The position numbers were made by a program, and so were the translations under genes. Shown piece after piece: positions 1 through 6,665 of a DNA stretch of 13,151 bases. Numbering within the stretch: the stretch's first letter is position 1; every line of letters begins with the position of its first letter. Origin of the DNA: CAYZAW01 sp964476505 (GTDB taxonomy: Bacteria; Bacillota; Clostridia; Christensenellales; CAG-138); assembly GCA_964476505.1 (NCBI GenBank), contig CAYZAW010000052.1:1-13151 (forward strand), read 5' to 3'. Below the pieces are notes generated by a model. That model was not told the origin of the DNA and did not search any database. It saw only the letters and a program-made list of their open reading frames with translations.

Positions 1-159
1 GCGGCATGTATTTGCAACGCACGAACGGAGATACTTTGAAAAAACGGTGACGTTTCCCTTTTCCGGTTGCGGGAAAAACCCCAACATGTTAATATGATTA
101 ACGTTACCACGGAAAGAGCGCCGGTCTAAATGCCGGTAAATGGGTTATAAATAGCATTG
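1..159. other. Left-edge region with no recognisable gene
   Basis: No complete gene is visible here. One plus-strand frame is open from the edge to a TGA at 95-97 and another to a TGA at 48-50. Either could be the tail of an upstream gene, but neither short peptide is recognisable. The stretch also holds an imperfect hairpin (TTTCCC at 53-58 with GGGAAA at 71-76), the palindrome at 88-102 and a GCCGGT direct repeat at about 120-136, just ahead of the flippase-domain gene. Confidence 0.4.
67..102 (+). promoter_or_regulatory. Weak candidate promoter with overlapping palindrome
   Basis: TTGCGG (67-72), a 17-bp spacer and TAATAT (90-95) form a poor sigma-A-like pair; TATGAT at 93-98 is an alternative -10. 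A perfect 6+3+6 inverted repeat, GTTAAT-ATG-ATTAAC (88-102), covers the -10 area, where a dimeric repressor could act. Position upstream of the first gene of a likely operon is the main support. The regulator, if any, is unknown. Confidence 0.3.
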
Positions 160-1293
160 ATGAAAGAAAACGCGCAAGTGAACGGAAACGGGCAAAAGAA
201 ATCTGGGCTTTGGAAAAAGCTCTTATTTGTGCTGCTGTCGCTGGTGGTGATCGTTGTGATCGCCCTGATGGACCCCAGCCTTTCCAGTATGGACGAGGTA
301 CTAAAAAAGGTGGAGCCGGTATTTCTGGCGCTGGCCTTTATATGTATGCTTTCCTACTATTTCTTTGATACCGTGATGTACCAGCTGGCCTGCCGCTTTA
401 TGGAAACGCCGCAGCGCTTAAAGGACGGTATCGTGACCACCATGCTGGGATATTTCTATTCCGCGCTGACCCCCTTCTCCTCCGGCGGACAGCCCATGCA
501 GGTGATACAAATGCGTAAGCGCGGCATGAAGGTGGGTACCGCCACCTCCGTGCTGATGTTAAAATTCCTCGCGTGGCAGCTGGTCATAACGATCTTGGGC
601 ACGCTGGGGTTCATCTTCTTGGGCAAAAGCATCCTAAACGGCGGCGCTACCATGCTCATCATGTACATCATCGGGTTCTTGGCGAACGCGGGCTGTGTGG
701 TGCTGGCGGGCATGGTGCTGTTAAAGCCCAGCTGGGTATTTCGCACCGGCGACCGCCTGCTGGACTATTTGCACCGGCACAGGCTCATCAAAAGCAACGA
801 AACATGGAAACGCGCCCACGAAAACTGGGAAAAAACCATTGCGGACTATACGGATGCCGTGCATTTTGCGCTTAAGCATACGCGCGGCATGCTGCTGATA
901 CTGCTTTCCGCCGCGATCGAGGCGGTCAGCTACATGGCGGTCACGTACTTTATTTATCGCGGCTTCGGCTTTAACGAGGTCAGCTTCCTGCACATCGTGC
1001 TGTTGCAGGGCATGCTGTATGTGGCGGTAAGCTTTGTGCCGCTGCCGGGCGCGTCTATTGCCAGCGAGGGTGGGTTCTATCTGGTGTTTACCAACCTGTT
1101 TACGCCCGCCATGCGCTTTCCCGCCATGCTTGTGTGGCGCATACTCACCTATTATGTTACAATCCTGTTAGGCTTTGTGGCGGTGATTGTGGATACGGTA
1201 ACGCCCGTGCGCTACAGCGGCAGGGGCAAGGTGGCCGAAGCGTCCCCCGCCTCCGGCGATACGGACGCTGCCGACGAAGCGCCTATTGGCTGA
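160..1293 (+). CDS. YbhN/MprF-like flippase-domain membrane protein
   Basis: Polytopic inner-membrane protein of 377 residues in the lysylphosphatidylglycerol synthase transmembrane (UPF0104, TIGR00374) family. Visible features are a short charged N-terminus, a first hydrophobic helix near residues 21-37 and several more across the length. Two signatures I associate with firmicute members are present: TPFSSGGQPMQV near residues 106-117 and PLPGASIASEGGF near 294-306. In MprF the homologous domain flips aminoacylated lipids. The soluble aminoacyl transferase domain of MprF is absent here, so the substrate is unknown; lipid flipping or transport is inferred from the family only. The C-terminus is hydrophilic and Ala/Asp-rich. 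The start is uncertain: ATG at 160 is preferred, TTG at 157 is in frame, TAA at 148 blocks anything longer, and no Shine-Dalgarno is visible. A 27-bp gap to the methyltransferase suggests cotranscription. Confidence 0.85.
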   Translation: MKENAQVNGNGQKKSGLWKKLLFVLLSLVVIVVIALMDPSLSSMDEVLKKVEPVFLALAFICMLSYYFFDTVMYQLACRFMETPQRLKDGIVTTMLGYFYSALTPFSSGGQPMQVIQMRKRGMKVGTATSVLMLKFLAWQLVITILGTLGFIFLGKSILNGGATMLIMYIIGFLANAGCVVLAGMVLLKPSWVFRTGDRLLDYLHRHRLIKSNETWKRAHENWEKTIADYTDAVHFALKHTRGMLLILLSAAIEAVSYMAVTYFIYRGFGFNEVSFLHIVLLQGMLYVAVSFVPLPGASIASEGGFYLVFTNLFTPAMRFPAMLVWRILTYYVTILLGFVAVIVDTVTPVRYSGRGKVAEASPASGDTDAADEAPIG

Positions 1294-1320
1294 TTTTTTG
1301 CAGCAAACGGAGGCAGTGCC

Positions 1321-2184
1321 ATGATGTATCTGGCAGATGGCTGGCAGGATTACGAGCTGCTGGACGCGGGCGGCGGCAATAAGCTGGAGCGCTGGGGTGC
1401 GGTCACCCTCTACCGGCCTGACCCGCAGGCTATTTGGCCCATCGAAAACGAACAGCAAATCATAACAGAGGCAGATGCCGTATACTACCGCGCCCAAACG
1501 GGCGGCGGGCATTGGGAATATAACAAAACACTTCCGGAAAGCTGGAACATCACGTATAAAAACCTAACGTTCATCGTGCGCCCCACGGGCTTTAAGCATA
1601 CGGGGCTGTTTCCCGAGCAGGCGGTCAATTGGGACTGGATGCGCGAGAGGCTTGGCCGCACTCGCTCCGTAAAAAGCGTGTTGAACCTGTTTGCCTATAC
1701 CGGCGGGGCTACTGTGGCCTGCGCCAACGCGGGCGCGCGGGTGGTGCATGTAGACGCGGCAAAGGGCATGGTTGCATGGGCGAAGGATAACCTTGCGGCC
1801 TCCGGGCTTGCGTCCGCTCCCGTGCGCTTTATTGTGGACGACGCGATGAAGTTCGTACAGCGCGAGGCGCGGCGCGGCAACACCTACGACGGTATCCTTC
1901 TTGACCCGCCTAGCTACGGCAGAGGGCCCACGGGAGAAATGTGGAAGATCGAGCGCGACCTGTACCCCTTGGTGGAGGCCTGCGTCAATATTTTGTCCGA
2001 GAACCCCTGCTTTTTCCTTATCAATTCCTACACCACGGGCCTTGCCCCAAGCGTTCTGTCCACGCTGCTTGCCGTTGCTCTAAAGGGGCGCGGTGCTGCT
2101 ATCGAGTGCGGCGAGGTGGGCTTGCCTATCAAAAGAGACGGGCTTGTGCTTCCCTGCGGCGCGTCCGGCAGGGCGTGGTGGTAA
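1321..2184 (+). CDS. Class I SAM-dependent methyltransferase (RlmI/RlmK-related)
   Basis: Rossmann-fold methyltransferase of 287 residues, resembling the catalytic part of the RlmI/RlmK group of rRNA methyltransferases. The SAM-binding glycine-rich motif I is NLFAYTGGATVACANAGA, just after the middle of the first half. The motif IV catalytic loop is LLDPPSYGRG, followed by WKIERDLYPLV. The N-terminal ~110 residues hold a small beta-rich region. The cysteine expected in the late motif of m5C enzymes such as RlmI (SCS-like) is replaced by NSYTTG, so a cytosine-C5 product should not be assumed; target RNA and base are unknown. GGAGG at 1309-1313 lies 7 nt before ATG 1321, favouring it over the adjacent ATG 1324. 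The stop is 4 bp before the pseudouridine synthase start, indicating tight coupling with another RNA-modifying enzyme. Confidence 0.85.
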   Translation: MMYLADGWQDYELLDAGGGNKLERWGAVTLYRPDPQAIWPIENEQQIITEADAVYYRAQTGGGHWEYNKTLPESWNITYKNLTFIVRPTGFKHTGLFPEQAVNWDWMRERLGRTRSVKSVLNLFAYTGGATVACANAGARVVHVDAAKGMVAWAKDNLAASGLASAPVRFIVDDAMKFVQREARRGNTYDGILLDPPSYGRGPTGEMWKIERDLYPLVEACVNILSENPCFFLINSYTTGLAPSVLSTLLAVALKGRGAAIECGEVGLPIKRDGLVLPCGASGRAWW

Positions 2185-2188
2185 GTAT

Positions 2189-3622
2189 ATGGATATTCCC
2201 GTATTGTTTGAGGACAATCATCTCTTGATTGTGGAAAAGCCCGCAAACCTTCCCGTGCAGGCAGACGCCTCCAAGGATGCGGACGTATTGACGCTGCTCA
2301 AAGCCTATATCAAACAAGCATATAACAAGCCCGGCGAGGTATACCTTGGCTTGGTGCACAGGTTAGACCGGCCTGTTGGCGGGGTGATGGTGTTTGCCCG
2401 CACCAGCAAGGCGGCAAAGCGCCTTTCCGAGCAGTTGGCCTCCCGGCAAACGGACAAGCGGTATCTTGCTATCGTGGAGGGTACGCCCGACCCTGTGGCA
2501 CGGTTGGACGATTATATCAAAAAAGACCCGGACGCGATTCGGGCCTTGGTGCAGCCTGTACCCTTTGACGGCGCAAAGCCTGCCAGCCTGCAATACCGCA
2601 CCATTGCAAAACATGGCAGCACCGCCTTATTGGAAGTGAAGCTGTTGACCGGGCGCAAGCATCAAATCCGCGCCCAGCTTGCCGCCCATGACCTGCCGAT
2701 CATGAACGACCAGCGCTATAACGACCGCGCCGTGCCGGGAAGGCAGATCGCGCTTTGGGCGTATTCTCTCACCCTTACCCATCCCACCCGGCAGATACCG
2801 TTAACGTTTTTTGCCCCGCCGCGCGGGGAGGCTTGGAGCGCATATGCGGATATCCTTCGCGCCGCGCCCGCCTTTTATGCTGCCATTCCCGTGTATGCGG
2901 ACGATGCGGTCGTGCTGGTGCACAAGCTTGCGGGCATTACCGTTGCCGCGGCAGATAGTTTGGATGCGCCCGCCGCCAATCAAAAAACCGCCCCGGAAGC
3001 CGGGAGCGGCACAGATGTAAACACTTCTGACGATGCGCTGTTGCCCTTTATGCGGGGCACGGTGCTGGAAGATATCCTTTCAAACGTATACGGCAGGGTA
3101 TATCCCGTGCACCGGTTGGACGCGGGCACCGAAGGCTTGGTGGTATTTGCACGCACGGAGGCCGCAAAAGCCGCGTTGGAGGCCGCGTTTTTAACGCACG
3201 GCATACAAAAGGAGTATCTTGCGGTGCTGTGCGGCAGGCTGCCGTTACCGGCAGACGTGCTGGAAATGCATCTTAGAAAGGACGCGGATGCGGCGCGGGT
3301 ATCCATACAGGAAAACCCCGGACGCAATACCCAGCCCATTAAAACCGGGTACCGGGTACTGTTGGAGCGCGGCGGGTTATCCCTTGCCGCCGTTACGCTT
3401 TACACCGGGCGTACGCATCAGATCCGCGCGCAGATGGCCTACATCGGCAACCCCGTTCTGGGGGACGATCTGTACGGTGACCGGGCGCTAAACAAGCTAT
3501 ACCGGGCGGATCACCAGCTTCTTACGGCTTACAGCATGCTGTTTCAATTCCCTGAAAACAGTCCGCTGGCGTATTTGAACGGCAAGCAGTTCACAAGCCC
3601 GTTCCCGTTGGAATTGCCGTAA
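2189..3622 (+). CDS. Tandem fused RluA-family pseudouridine synthase (two catalytic domains)
   Basis: This 477-residue protein is about twice the usual length of an RluA-type enzyme and holds two complete catalytic domains. Domain 1 (about 1-215) opens with VLFEDNHLLIVEKP and has HRLDRPVGGVMVFA at 57-70 (catalytic Asp60), KRYLAIVEG (Tyr92) and TGRKHQIRAQL from 154. Domain 2 (about 233-477) opens with IPVYADDAVVLVHK and has HRLDAGTEGLVVFA at 308-321 (Asp311), KEYLAVLCG (Tyr343) and TGRTHQIRAQM near 406. An Ala/Thr/Asp-rich stretch of about 25 residues (259-283) lies inside the start of domain 2. Both catalytic aspartates are kept, so both halves are probably active on uridines in rRNA or tRNA; targets cannot be read. 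ATG 2189 is chosen because it follows the preceding stop by 4 bp and begins the conserved fold; the frame is open further upstream but overlaps the methyltransferase. Confidence 0.9.
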   Translation: MDIPVLFEDNHLLIVEKPANLPVQADASKDADVLTLLKAYIKQAYNKPGEVYLGLVHRLDRPVGGVMVFARTSKAAKRLSEQLASRQTDKRYLAIVEGTPDPVARLDDYIKKDPDAIRALVQPVPFDGAKPASLQYRTIAKHGSTALLEVKLLTGRKHQIRAQLAAHDLPIMNDQRYNDRAVPGRQIALWAYSLTLTHPTRQIPLTFFAPPRGEAWSAYADILRAAPAFYAAIPVYADDAVVLVHKLAGITVAAADSLDAPAANQKTAPEAGSGTDVNTSDDALLPFMRGTVLEDILSNVYGRVYPVHRLDAGTEGLVVFARTEAAKAALEAAFLTHGIQKEYLAVLCGRLPLPADVLEMHLRKDADAARVSIQENPGRNTQPIKTGYRVLLERGGLSLAAVTLYTGRTHQIRAQMAYIGNPVLGDDLYGDRALNKLYRADHQLLTAYSMLFQFPENSPLAYLNGKQFTSPFPLELP

Positions 3623-3644
3623 CGCAGCCTAGTTATCATTATCG

Positions 3645-3670
3645 CGCCCGGTGGATCATTCCGCCGGGCG
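3645..3670 (+). terminator. Hairpin between convergent genes, likely terminator of the plus-strand operon
   Basis: CGCCCGGTGG (3645-3654) pairs with CCGCCGGGCG (3661-3670) with a single G-T pair and a 6-nt loop. On the plus strand it is followed by a T/C-rich run from 3671, as in an imperfect intrinsic terminator. The udk stop codon (3656-3658) lies in the loop, so the same DNA may also affect the 3' end of udk mRNA, although no T-run follows on that strand. Confidence 0.5.
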
Positions 3671-4324
3671 TTCTTCTGCTTCTTCTAATATTTTGCGTTC
3701 CCGCTCGTATTTTTCCGCCAGTAGCTTGGTGGTGAGGTATGCGGAGATCGCGTCGATCGCCATTTCGTTTTTGCCGCCGCGCATCACCGCAAAATCCGCA
3801 TCGGTGATGTATTTTAATATGTACTTCTCGTTCATGGGCTTTACGGTGGTCAGGTACTGCGCCGCAATGTTATCTATGGTGCGCCCCCGCGCCTTGATAT
3901 CCCGCTCGATACGCCTAAGCAGGCACACATCCACATCCACATGCATGTACACCTTTAGGCTCATCATCTCCCGTAACCGCGGGTCGTGAAAAATGTGAAT
4001 GCCCTCTAAAATAAGTACCTCCGGCGGGTAGATCAGCTCGTCCGGCTTGTCCGCACGCTTATGCCCCGCATAATCGTAGGCCTTGGTCGTGATGGCCTCC
4101 CCTGCCCCCAGCGTGCAAACGTCCGCAAACAGCAGGTCGTGGTCGAATATCCCCGGCTCGTCATAGTTGGTTTTTACCCGCTCCTCAAAGGGCACGCCCG
4201 GTTGATCCCGGTAGTAACAGTCCTGCCCGATGATCCTGCACTCGCAGGACAGCGATTGCGCAATGCGCTTTGCCAGCGTGGATTTGCCGCTGCCGCTCGC
4301 GCCGCAGATACCTATGATGATCAT
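3656..4324 (-). CDS. udk: Uridine kinase
   Basis: Cytosolic P-loop kinase of 222 residues that phosphorylates uridine or cytidine to the monophosphate in pyrimidine salvage. The N-terminus MIIIGICGASGSGKSTLAKRI carries the Walker A motif (GASGSGKST, residues 8-16). CRIIGQDCYYRD and the following NYDEPGIFD segment match the nucleoside-binding region of the family, and LILEGIHIF is the Walker B-like strand. RRIERDIKARGRTIDNI is the lid segment typical of uridine kinases. Length fits the family (just over 200 residues). GGAGG at 4331-4335 is 6 nt from ATG 4324, which sets the start; the frame stays open upstream to 4438 but that part is repeat sequence and is not conserved. It lies downstream of rarA but is separated by two palindromic repeats, so its transcription unit is unclear. 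Confidence 0.92.
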   Translation of the reverse strand: MIIIGICGASGSGKSTLAKRIAQSLSCECRIIGQDCYYRDQPGVPFEERVKTNYDEPGIFDHDLLFADVCTLGAGEAITTKAYDYAGHKRADKPDELIYPPEVLILEGIHIFHDPRLREMMSLKVYMHVDVDVCLLRRIERDIKARGRTIDNIAAQYLTTVKPMNEKYILKYITDADFAVMRGGKNEMAIDAISAYLTTKLLAEKYERERKILEEAEERPAE

Positions 4325-4347
4325 ATCGTACCTCCATTTACGGATTT

Positions 4348-4436
4348 GCCTCCGGCGGGGTGTGTGCCTCTGGCGGGTTAGGGTATTTTTGCAAAAATAC
4401 CCTAACAACCCAAAAACCTTTAAAATATTTAAACTC
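4348..4436 (+). repeat. Intergenic palindromic repeat, copy A
   Basis: Order on the plus strand: GCCTCCGGCGG (4348-4358), a near-duplicate GCCTCTGGCGG (4366-4376), a perfect 14-bp stem GTTAGGGTATTTTT (4377-4390) with AAAAATACCCTAAC (4393-4406) around a 2-nt GC turn, then AACCCAAAAACCTTTAAA and AT-rich sequence. The same module occurs at 13036 and, inverted, at 4533. The repeat begins 13 bp upstream of the udk ribosome binding site, so it would be in the udk leader if transcription starts beyond it. Confidence 0.85.
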
Positions 4437-4474
4437 ATTTAAGCGTAGACTCGTTTGTTTGCATACTATTACAG

Positions 4475-4533
4475 TACTTTTAAAGTTTTCGGTTCTTAGG
4501 TGCTTTTACAAAAGCACCTAAGCTGCCGGAGGC
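4475..4533 (-). repeat. Intergenic palindromic repeat, copy B (inverted)
   Basis: Read on the minus strand it is GCCTCCGGCAG (4533-4523), then a perfect 13-bp stem CTTAGGTGCTTTT/AAAAGCACCTAAG (arms 4510-4522 and 4495-4507), then AACCGAAAACTTTAAAAG. It starts 6 bp past the rarA stop codon and points tail-to-tail at copy A, giving an inverted pair about 185 bp across between rarA and udk. The middle of the pair (about 4437-4474) is AT-rich with no recognised feature. Confidence 0.85.
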
Positions 4534-4539
4534 CGTACC

Positions 4540-5847
4540 CTACTCTCTTCCCCGATGCTTTCTGTTCTCTGCGATCTTGGCCTCGCTGCCCTGATCGGAG
4601 GGATGGTAATACACATGCCCTTCGCAGGAGGGCGGCATATAGCTTTGCTGTACCCAGTGCTGGGGATAGTCGTGTGGGTATTTGTAGCCCGCGCCTGCGC
4701 CAAGCTTGCCCGCCCCGGCATAGTGATTGTCTCTAAGATGTACGGGCACCGGCTCGTCATAAGTGGTTTCCGCATCCTGAAAGGCGGCTTCCATGGCGAT
4801 CATGCCGGCGTTGGACTTGGGGGACTCGCAAATGTAAAGAATGGCCTGCGCAATATTCAAGCGCGCCTCCGGTAAGCCGTTGTATTCCAGCGCCTGCCCG
4901 GCGGCGACCGCCTGCACCATGGCCTGCGGGTTTGCCATGCCAACGTCCTCGGAGGCATGCGCGATCAACCGCCGCACGATGATCCTAGGGTCTACACCGG
5001 CGCGAATCAGCCTTGCAAACCACGCCAAGGCGGCGTCGCTGTCGCTGCCGCGAAGGGACTTGCAAAATGCGGAGAGCATGTCGTAATACAACTGCTCGTC
5101 GCAGGCGATGATCTTTTGCTGGATGGACTCCGCCGCGATCTCCCGCGTAACACGGATAACGCCTTCGCTGTCGCACGCGGTGGTCAAAACCGCCAGCTCC
5201 AGCGCGTTTAATGCGTTGCGGCAATCGCCGTTTGCCATCATGCAGATGTGCTCTAAGGCATCCTCGTCCAACTGCACGCGGTACTGCCCCAATCCGCGCT
5301 CCTTATCTTCAAGCGCGGCTAAAACGGCTTTTTTTACGTCCTCCACGGTCAGCGGGAAAAACTGAAACACCCGGCAGCGCGACACGATAGCGCCCGTCAT
5401 GGCGATCATGGGGTTTTCCGTTGTGGAGCCGATAAACCGCAAGATACCCTTTTCCAGCGCGGGCAGGATACTGTCGCTTTGCGTTTTGTTCCAGCGGTGG
5501 CATTCGTCCAGCAGCAAGTAGGTAGGCGCGCCGTACATGGCAAGCCTGTCCTCCGCCGCCTTAATGATCTCCCGCACGTCCTTAACACCGGCGGTCACAG
5601 CGTTCAGCTTGGCAAACGCAGCCCCGGTCACGTTGGCGATCACCGCTGCAAGCGTGGTTTTGCCGCAGCCCGGCGGGCCGAAAAATATACTGCTTTGCAG
5701 GCGATCCATCTCAATGGCGCGGCGAAGCAGCTTGCCGGGGCCCACGATGTGGCTCTGGCCGATAAATTCATCCAGCGTGCGTGGGCGCATGCGATCCGCA
5801 AGCGGCGCATTCCTTTGCCGCTGGCTTGAAAACAGATCGTCGCTCAT
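4540..5847 (-). CDS. rarA: Replication-associated recombination protein A (RarA/MgsA AAA+ ATPase)
   Basis: Clamp-loader-like AAA+ ATPase of 435 residues that acts at stalled replication forks and contacts SSB in studied bacteria. Visible in order: the N-terminal PLADRMRPRTLDEFIGQSHIVG box (about 15-36), Walker A GPPGCGKT (57-64), the LNAVTAGVKDVREII stretch, Walker B LLLDECHRW (111-119; many homologues have DEIHRF), sensor 1 GSTTENP (140-146), and the arginine-finger region SRCRVFQF (156-163). The C-terminal tetramerisation part ends with the family hallmark VPVHLRDNHYAGAGKLG...GYKYPHDYP. ATG 5847 is preferred because an AAGGAG-type site precedes it; the in-frame TTG at 5862 lies upstream of and includes that site. 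It follows prdX by 30 bp and is probably cotranscribed with it. Confidence 0.95.
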   Translation of the reverse strand: MSDDLFSSQRQRNAPLADRMRPRTLDEFIGQSHIVGPGKLLRRAIEMDRLQSSIFFGPPGCGKTTLAAVIANVTGAAFAKLNAVTAGVKDVREIIKAAEDRLAMYGAPTYLLLDECHRWNKTQSDSILPALEKGILRFIGSTTENPMIAMTGAIVSRCRVFQFFPLTVEDVKKAVLAALEDKERGLGQYRVQLDEDALEHICMMANGDCRNALNALELAVLTTACDSEGVIRVTREIAAESIQQKIIACDEQLYYDMLSAFCKSLRGSDSDAALAWFARLIRAGVDPRIIVRRLIAHASEDVGMANPQAMVQAVAAGQALEYNGLPEARLNIAQAILYICESPKSNAGMIAMEAAFQDAETTYDEPVPVHLRDNHYAGAGKLGAGAGYKYPHDYPQHWVQQSYMPPSCEGHVYYHPSDQGSEAKIAENRKHRGRE

Positions 5848-5877
5848 GAGGCTCCTTTCCAAGGCAAGCGTTATGCG

Positions 5878-6402
5878 TTAAACTGCGTCCGCAGGCTCCG
5901 GCGCAACGGGCAGGATATCCACCTGCACCGTTGGGTTTCCCATTTCCGCTATAAACCGCATCAGATCATCGGTTTTTAAAATAATGCTGGCGGTGTTCAC
6001 GCAGGGATGCACGATCACGCTTTTCCAATCCAGCACGTCCCGGTCTATCAGCACCGTTACGGCCCTTGCGCTGTCATGCACCAGTGCCATCGGCGTGACC
6101 GCGCCGGGGGTCAGCCGCAATACTTCATACAACTGCTCCGGTGTGCTGAAGGACAGGCGGGATACGCCAAGCTGTTTGGAAATATCTTTGGTTTTAAAGG
6201 GCTTGTCCCCCACCACCAGCAGCAAATAAAACACCGTGCCCTGCCGGTTGCATAAAAACAGGTTCTTAAAATGCGCGGCATTCTTATCCGCGTCAAACAC
6301 GTTGCAGTCCGCCATCGTCATGGCAGGCGCGTGCGAAAAACGCTCGTAAGGAATGGATAGCTTATCTAATGTTTCATATACGGGCAATTCACGCTCGTCC
6401 AT
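5878..6402 (-). CDS. prdX: Prolyl-tRNA deacylase, ProXp-ala/PrdX family
   Basis: Free-standing editing domain of 174 residues, related to the INS/YbaK editing domain of prolyl-tRNA synthetase. Family enzymes hydrolyse Ala-tRNA(Pro) mischarged by ProRS. Visible motifs: KNLFLCN near residue 46 (family lysine), KTKDISKQLGVSRLSF, the TPGAVTPMALVHD loop (the family's G-x-x-P substrate loop), and HPCVNTASI near the C-terminus. ATG 6402 is set by an AAGGAG site 5-6 nt upstream. The frame is open for a further 44 codons upstream, but that sequence is hairpin repeat. rarA starts 30 bp after the stop. No clear promoter was found; it should lie within the repeat-rich 6403-6640 stretch, since rlmH upstream ends in a terminator hairpin. 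Confidence 0.88.
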   Translation of the reverse strand: MDERELPVYETLDKLSIPYERFSHAPAMTMADCNVFDADKNAAHFKNLFLCNRQGTVFYLLLVVGDKPFKTKDISKQLGVSRLSFSTPEQLYEVLRLTPGAVTPMALVHDSARAVTVLIDRDVLDWKSVIVHPCVNTASIILKTDDLMRFIAEMGNPTVQVDILPVAPEPADAV

Positions 6403-6425
6403 AAAAGCTCCTTCATGCAGCATAT

Positions 6426-6639
6426 TGGGGCGCTGCCCCACCCCCCGCTGGGGATACATCCCCAGACCCCGTTTACCGCCGAACATATTCGACGGGGGAG
6501 GATACGGGTGGGTTTGTTCCGGCTCCGGCGGCATGTACGCCGGAACGGAAGAAAACCGTAAGGTTTTCTTGCTTCTCGCAGCCGCCGCGCGGAAATCACC
6601 GCAGTGATTTTAGGCGGCTGTGCAAACCCCCGAAGGGTC
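6426..6639. repeat. Cluster of nested intergenic hairpins between prdX and rlmH
   Basis: A gene-free stretch made almost entirely of self-complementary blocks: TGGGGC/GCCCCA (6426-6440), CTGGGGAT/ATCCCCAG (6448-6465), an outer stem GGGTTTG (6510-6516) with CAAACCC (6623-6629) enclosing GTTCCGGC/GCCGGAAC (6516-6546), AAGAAAACC/GGTTTTCTT around a GTAA loop (6549-6570), and CAGCCGCC/GGCGGCTG (6579-6620), which itself encloses AAATCAC/GTGATTT (6593-6610). It resembles a multi-branched folded element or a compound of several repeats. No coding or known riboswitch signature was recognised. Confidence 0.75.
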
Positions 6640-6665
6640 TCGAAAAAGGCGTTAGCCTTTTTCGA
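6640..6665 (-). terminator. Hairpin terminator immediately after rlmH
   Basis: Perfect 11-bp stem TCGAAAAAGGC (6640-6650) with GCCTTTTTCGA (6655-6665) and a 4-nt loop, starting directly after the rlmH stop codon. On the minus strand the GC core is followed by TTTTT within the stem arm, as in an intrinsic terminator preceded by an A-run. The symmetric shape could also work in the other direction. Confidence 0.6.

Noticed and set aside
2..97. C-terminal end of an upstream plus-strand gene
   Set aside because: The frame is open from the edge to a TGA at 95-97, but the roughly 31-residue peptide matches nothing I recognise and another frame is equally possible, so no CDS is claimed.
4325..4438. 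N-terminal extension of uridine kinase
   Set aside because: It reads through repeat copy A. The GGAGG at 4331-4335 and the family-typical MIIIGICGASGSGKST start fix the true start at 4324.
4377..4522. Stems of repeat copies A and B as ordinary intrinsic terminators
   Set aside because: Neither stem is followed by a T-run in either direction; flanking sequence is AACCC on one side and the GCCTCCGGC element on the other.
6405..6534. N-terminal extension of the prolyl-tRNA deacylase frame by 44 codons
   Set aside because: The extension is translated hairpin repeat with Pro/Gly-rich composition. A good ribosome binding site sits directly before ATG 6402, and the conserved fold begins there.
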